The notes beneath the pieces are model-generated. The model searched no databases. It was given only the letters and a program-made list of their open reading frames with translations, and was not told where the DNA came from. A stretch of DNA of 64,000 nt from Osmia lignaria lignaria (taxonomy: Eukaryota > Arthropoda > Insecta > Hymenoptera > Megachilidae). The position numbers were made by a program, and so were the translations under genes. Numbering within the stretch: position 1 is the stretch's first letter; every line of letters starts with the position of its first letter. Location of the stretch: positions 2,480,001 through 2,544,000 of the forward strand of contig NW_027478171.1 in the NCBI RefSeq assembly GCF_051020975.1, written 5' to 3'. Of the stretch, positions 63,844-64,000 are shown in pieces.

Positions 63844-64000
63844 ATGCAGATTCATCTCAAGGGAAGGGGCCTGACGGACATATTTCGGGATATTTCTTCT
63901 TCTTGTTGTTCTTCTTCTGCACAGCTAAACAGGAAGTGGCATTTCCAGCTCGCAATAGTGCAGAGTTATCTGAAAGAAAGGGGCCACGGTGTTTCTGTAT
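63844..64000 (+). repeat. Partial satellite monomer at right edge
   Basis: These are the first 157 bp of an ATG-type monomer (atgcagattc, aaacaggaagtgg, catttccagctcgc, ttatctgaaag), cut by the window end. The array is still in register, so it continues to the right. Confidence 0.95.

Larger units (their letters stand above)
1..64000 (+). repeat. 322-bp satellite DNA array filling the window
   Basis: A 322-bp unit repeats head-to-tail across all 64 kb. The same landmarks (tttccgagatat, ggaaggggcctgacgg, ttctgcacagct, gtgcggcttcgg, cttttaaatatc) recur every 322 bases in one orientation. Taking the phase that starts at base 87, there are 198 complete monomers plus two partial ones. Only one monomer departs from 322 bp (45489-45811, 323 bp). 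Monomers differ mainly by substitutions, many of them shared in blocks that define higher-order repeats. There is no insertion, inversion or unique sequence. Such arrays are typical of eukaryotic heterochromatin. Species and chromosomal position cannot be told from the sequence. Confidence 0.98.

Noticed and set aside
1..64000. CRISPR array
   Set aside because: Repeats are 322 bp and contiguous, with no short repeat alternating with unique spacers; the whole unit is repeated.
1..64000. Transposable element or ribosomal spacer origin
   Set aside because: No terminal repeats, target duplications, reverse transcriptase or transposase fragments, or rRNA-like sequence were seen.
1..64000. Assembly artefact (artificial repetition of one read segment)
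   Set aside because: Monomers differ by many structured substitutions, with several distinct HOR periods and breakpoints. A simple copying artefact would not give this. Local copy number in the 37-43 kb block still deserves a read-depth check.

Overview
The whole window is one uninterrupted tandem satellite array. A monomer of 322 bp repeats head-to-tail in one orientation from base 1 to base 64000: a partial monomer (1-86), 198 complete monomers (87-63843) and a second partial one (63844-64000). The array leaves the window on both sides, so its true ends are not seen. I found no protein-coding gene, RNA gene, transposon insertion, inverted segment or non-satellite spacer. A monomer hand-counted at 61590-61911 is about 39% GC with about 11 CpG sites. 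Large homogeneous arrays with nested higher-order repeats (HORs) are a feature of eukaryotic heterochromatin, often pericentromeric or centromeric, and the undepleted CpG fits a lightly methylated genome such as an insect's. I cannot name the species from sequence alone.

Monomer anatomy: the unit holds a TTC-rich 24-nt mirror repeat, a diverged internal duplication sharing a 'tatctcaa..gaaaggggcc'-type core, a short dyad and an 8-bp palindrome (tctcgaga). Two linked 3' haplotypes exist. One is 'gagaactacgcat' followed by 'aaaaagtaggaaactta'; the other is 'gaaaactacgctt' followed by 'aaattgtaggaaacata'. A 74-codon open frame recurs in most monomers, but it normally starts at TTG and is broken in 21 monomers, so it is a by-product of homogenisation.

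Layout: 1-4272 mixed monomers; 4273-13610 a 7-monomer HOR (2254 bp) with one copy cut to three monomers; 13611-18118 a mosaic; 18119-21338 two copies of a 5-monomer HOR (1610 bp); 21339-37438 a mosaic of recurring 2-5 monomer cassettes; 37439-43234 three almost identical copies of a 6-monomer HOR (1932 bp), with a decayed fourth partial copy to about 44522; 44523-50319 a domain resolving into a 644-bp dimer HOR; 50320-56437 nested 3-monomer (966 bp) and 7-monomer repeats; 56438-64000 a domain rich in a variant with ATG at the frame start, including a 6-monomer duplication. Left-edge monomer types reappear at about 29.7-30.7 kb and at the right edge.

Nothing here acts as a gene set. The biology visible is array evolution: in-register unequal exchange and conversion producing several local HORs of different size, with chimeric monomers marking the breakpoints. 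A centromeric or heterochromatic role is an inference.
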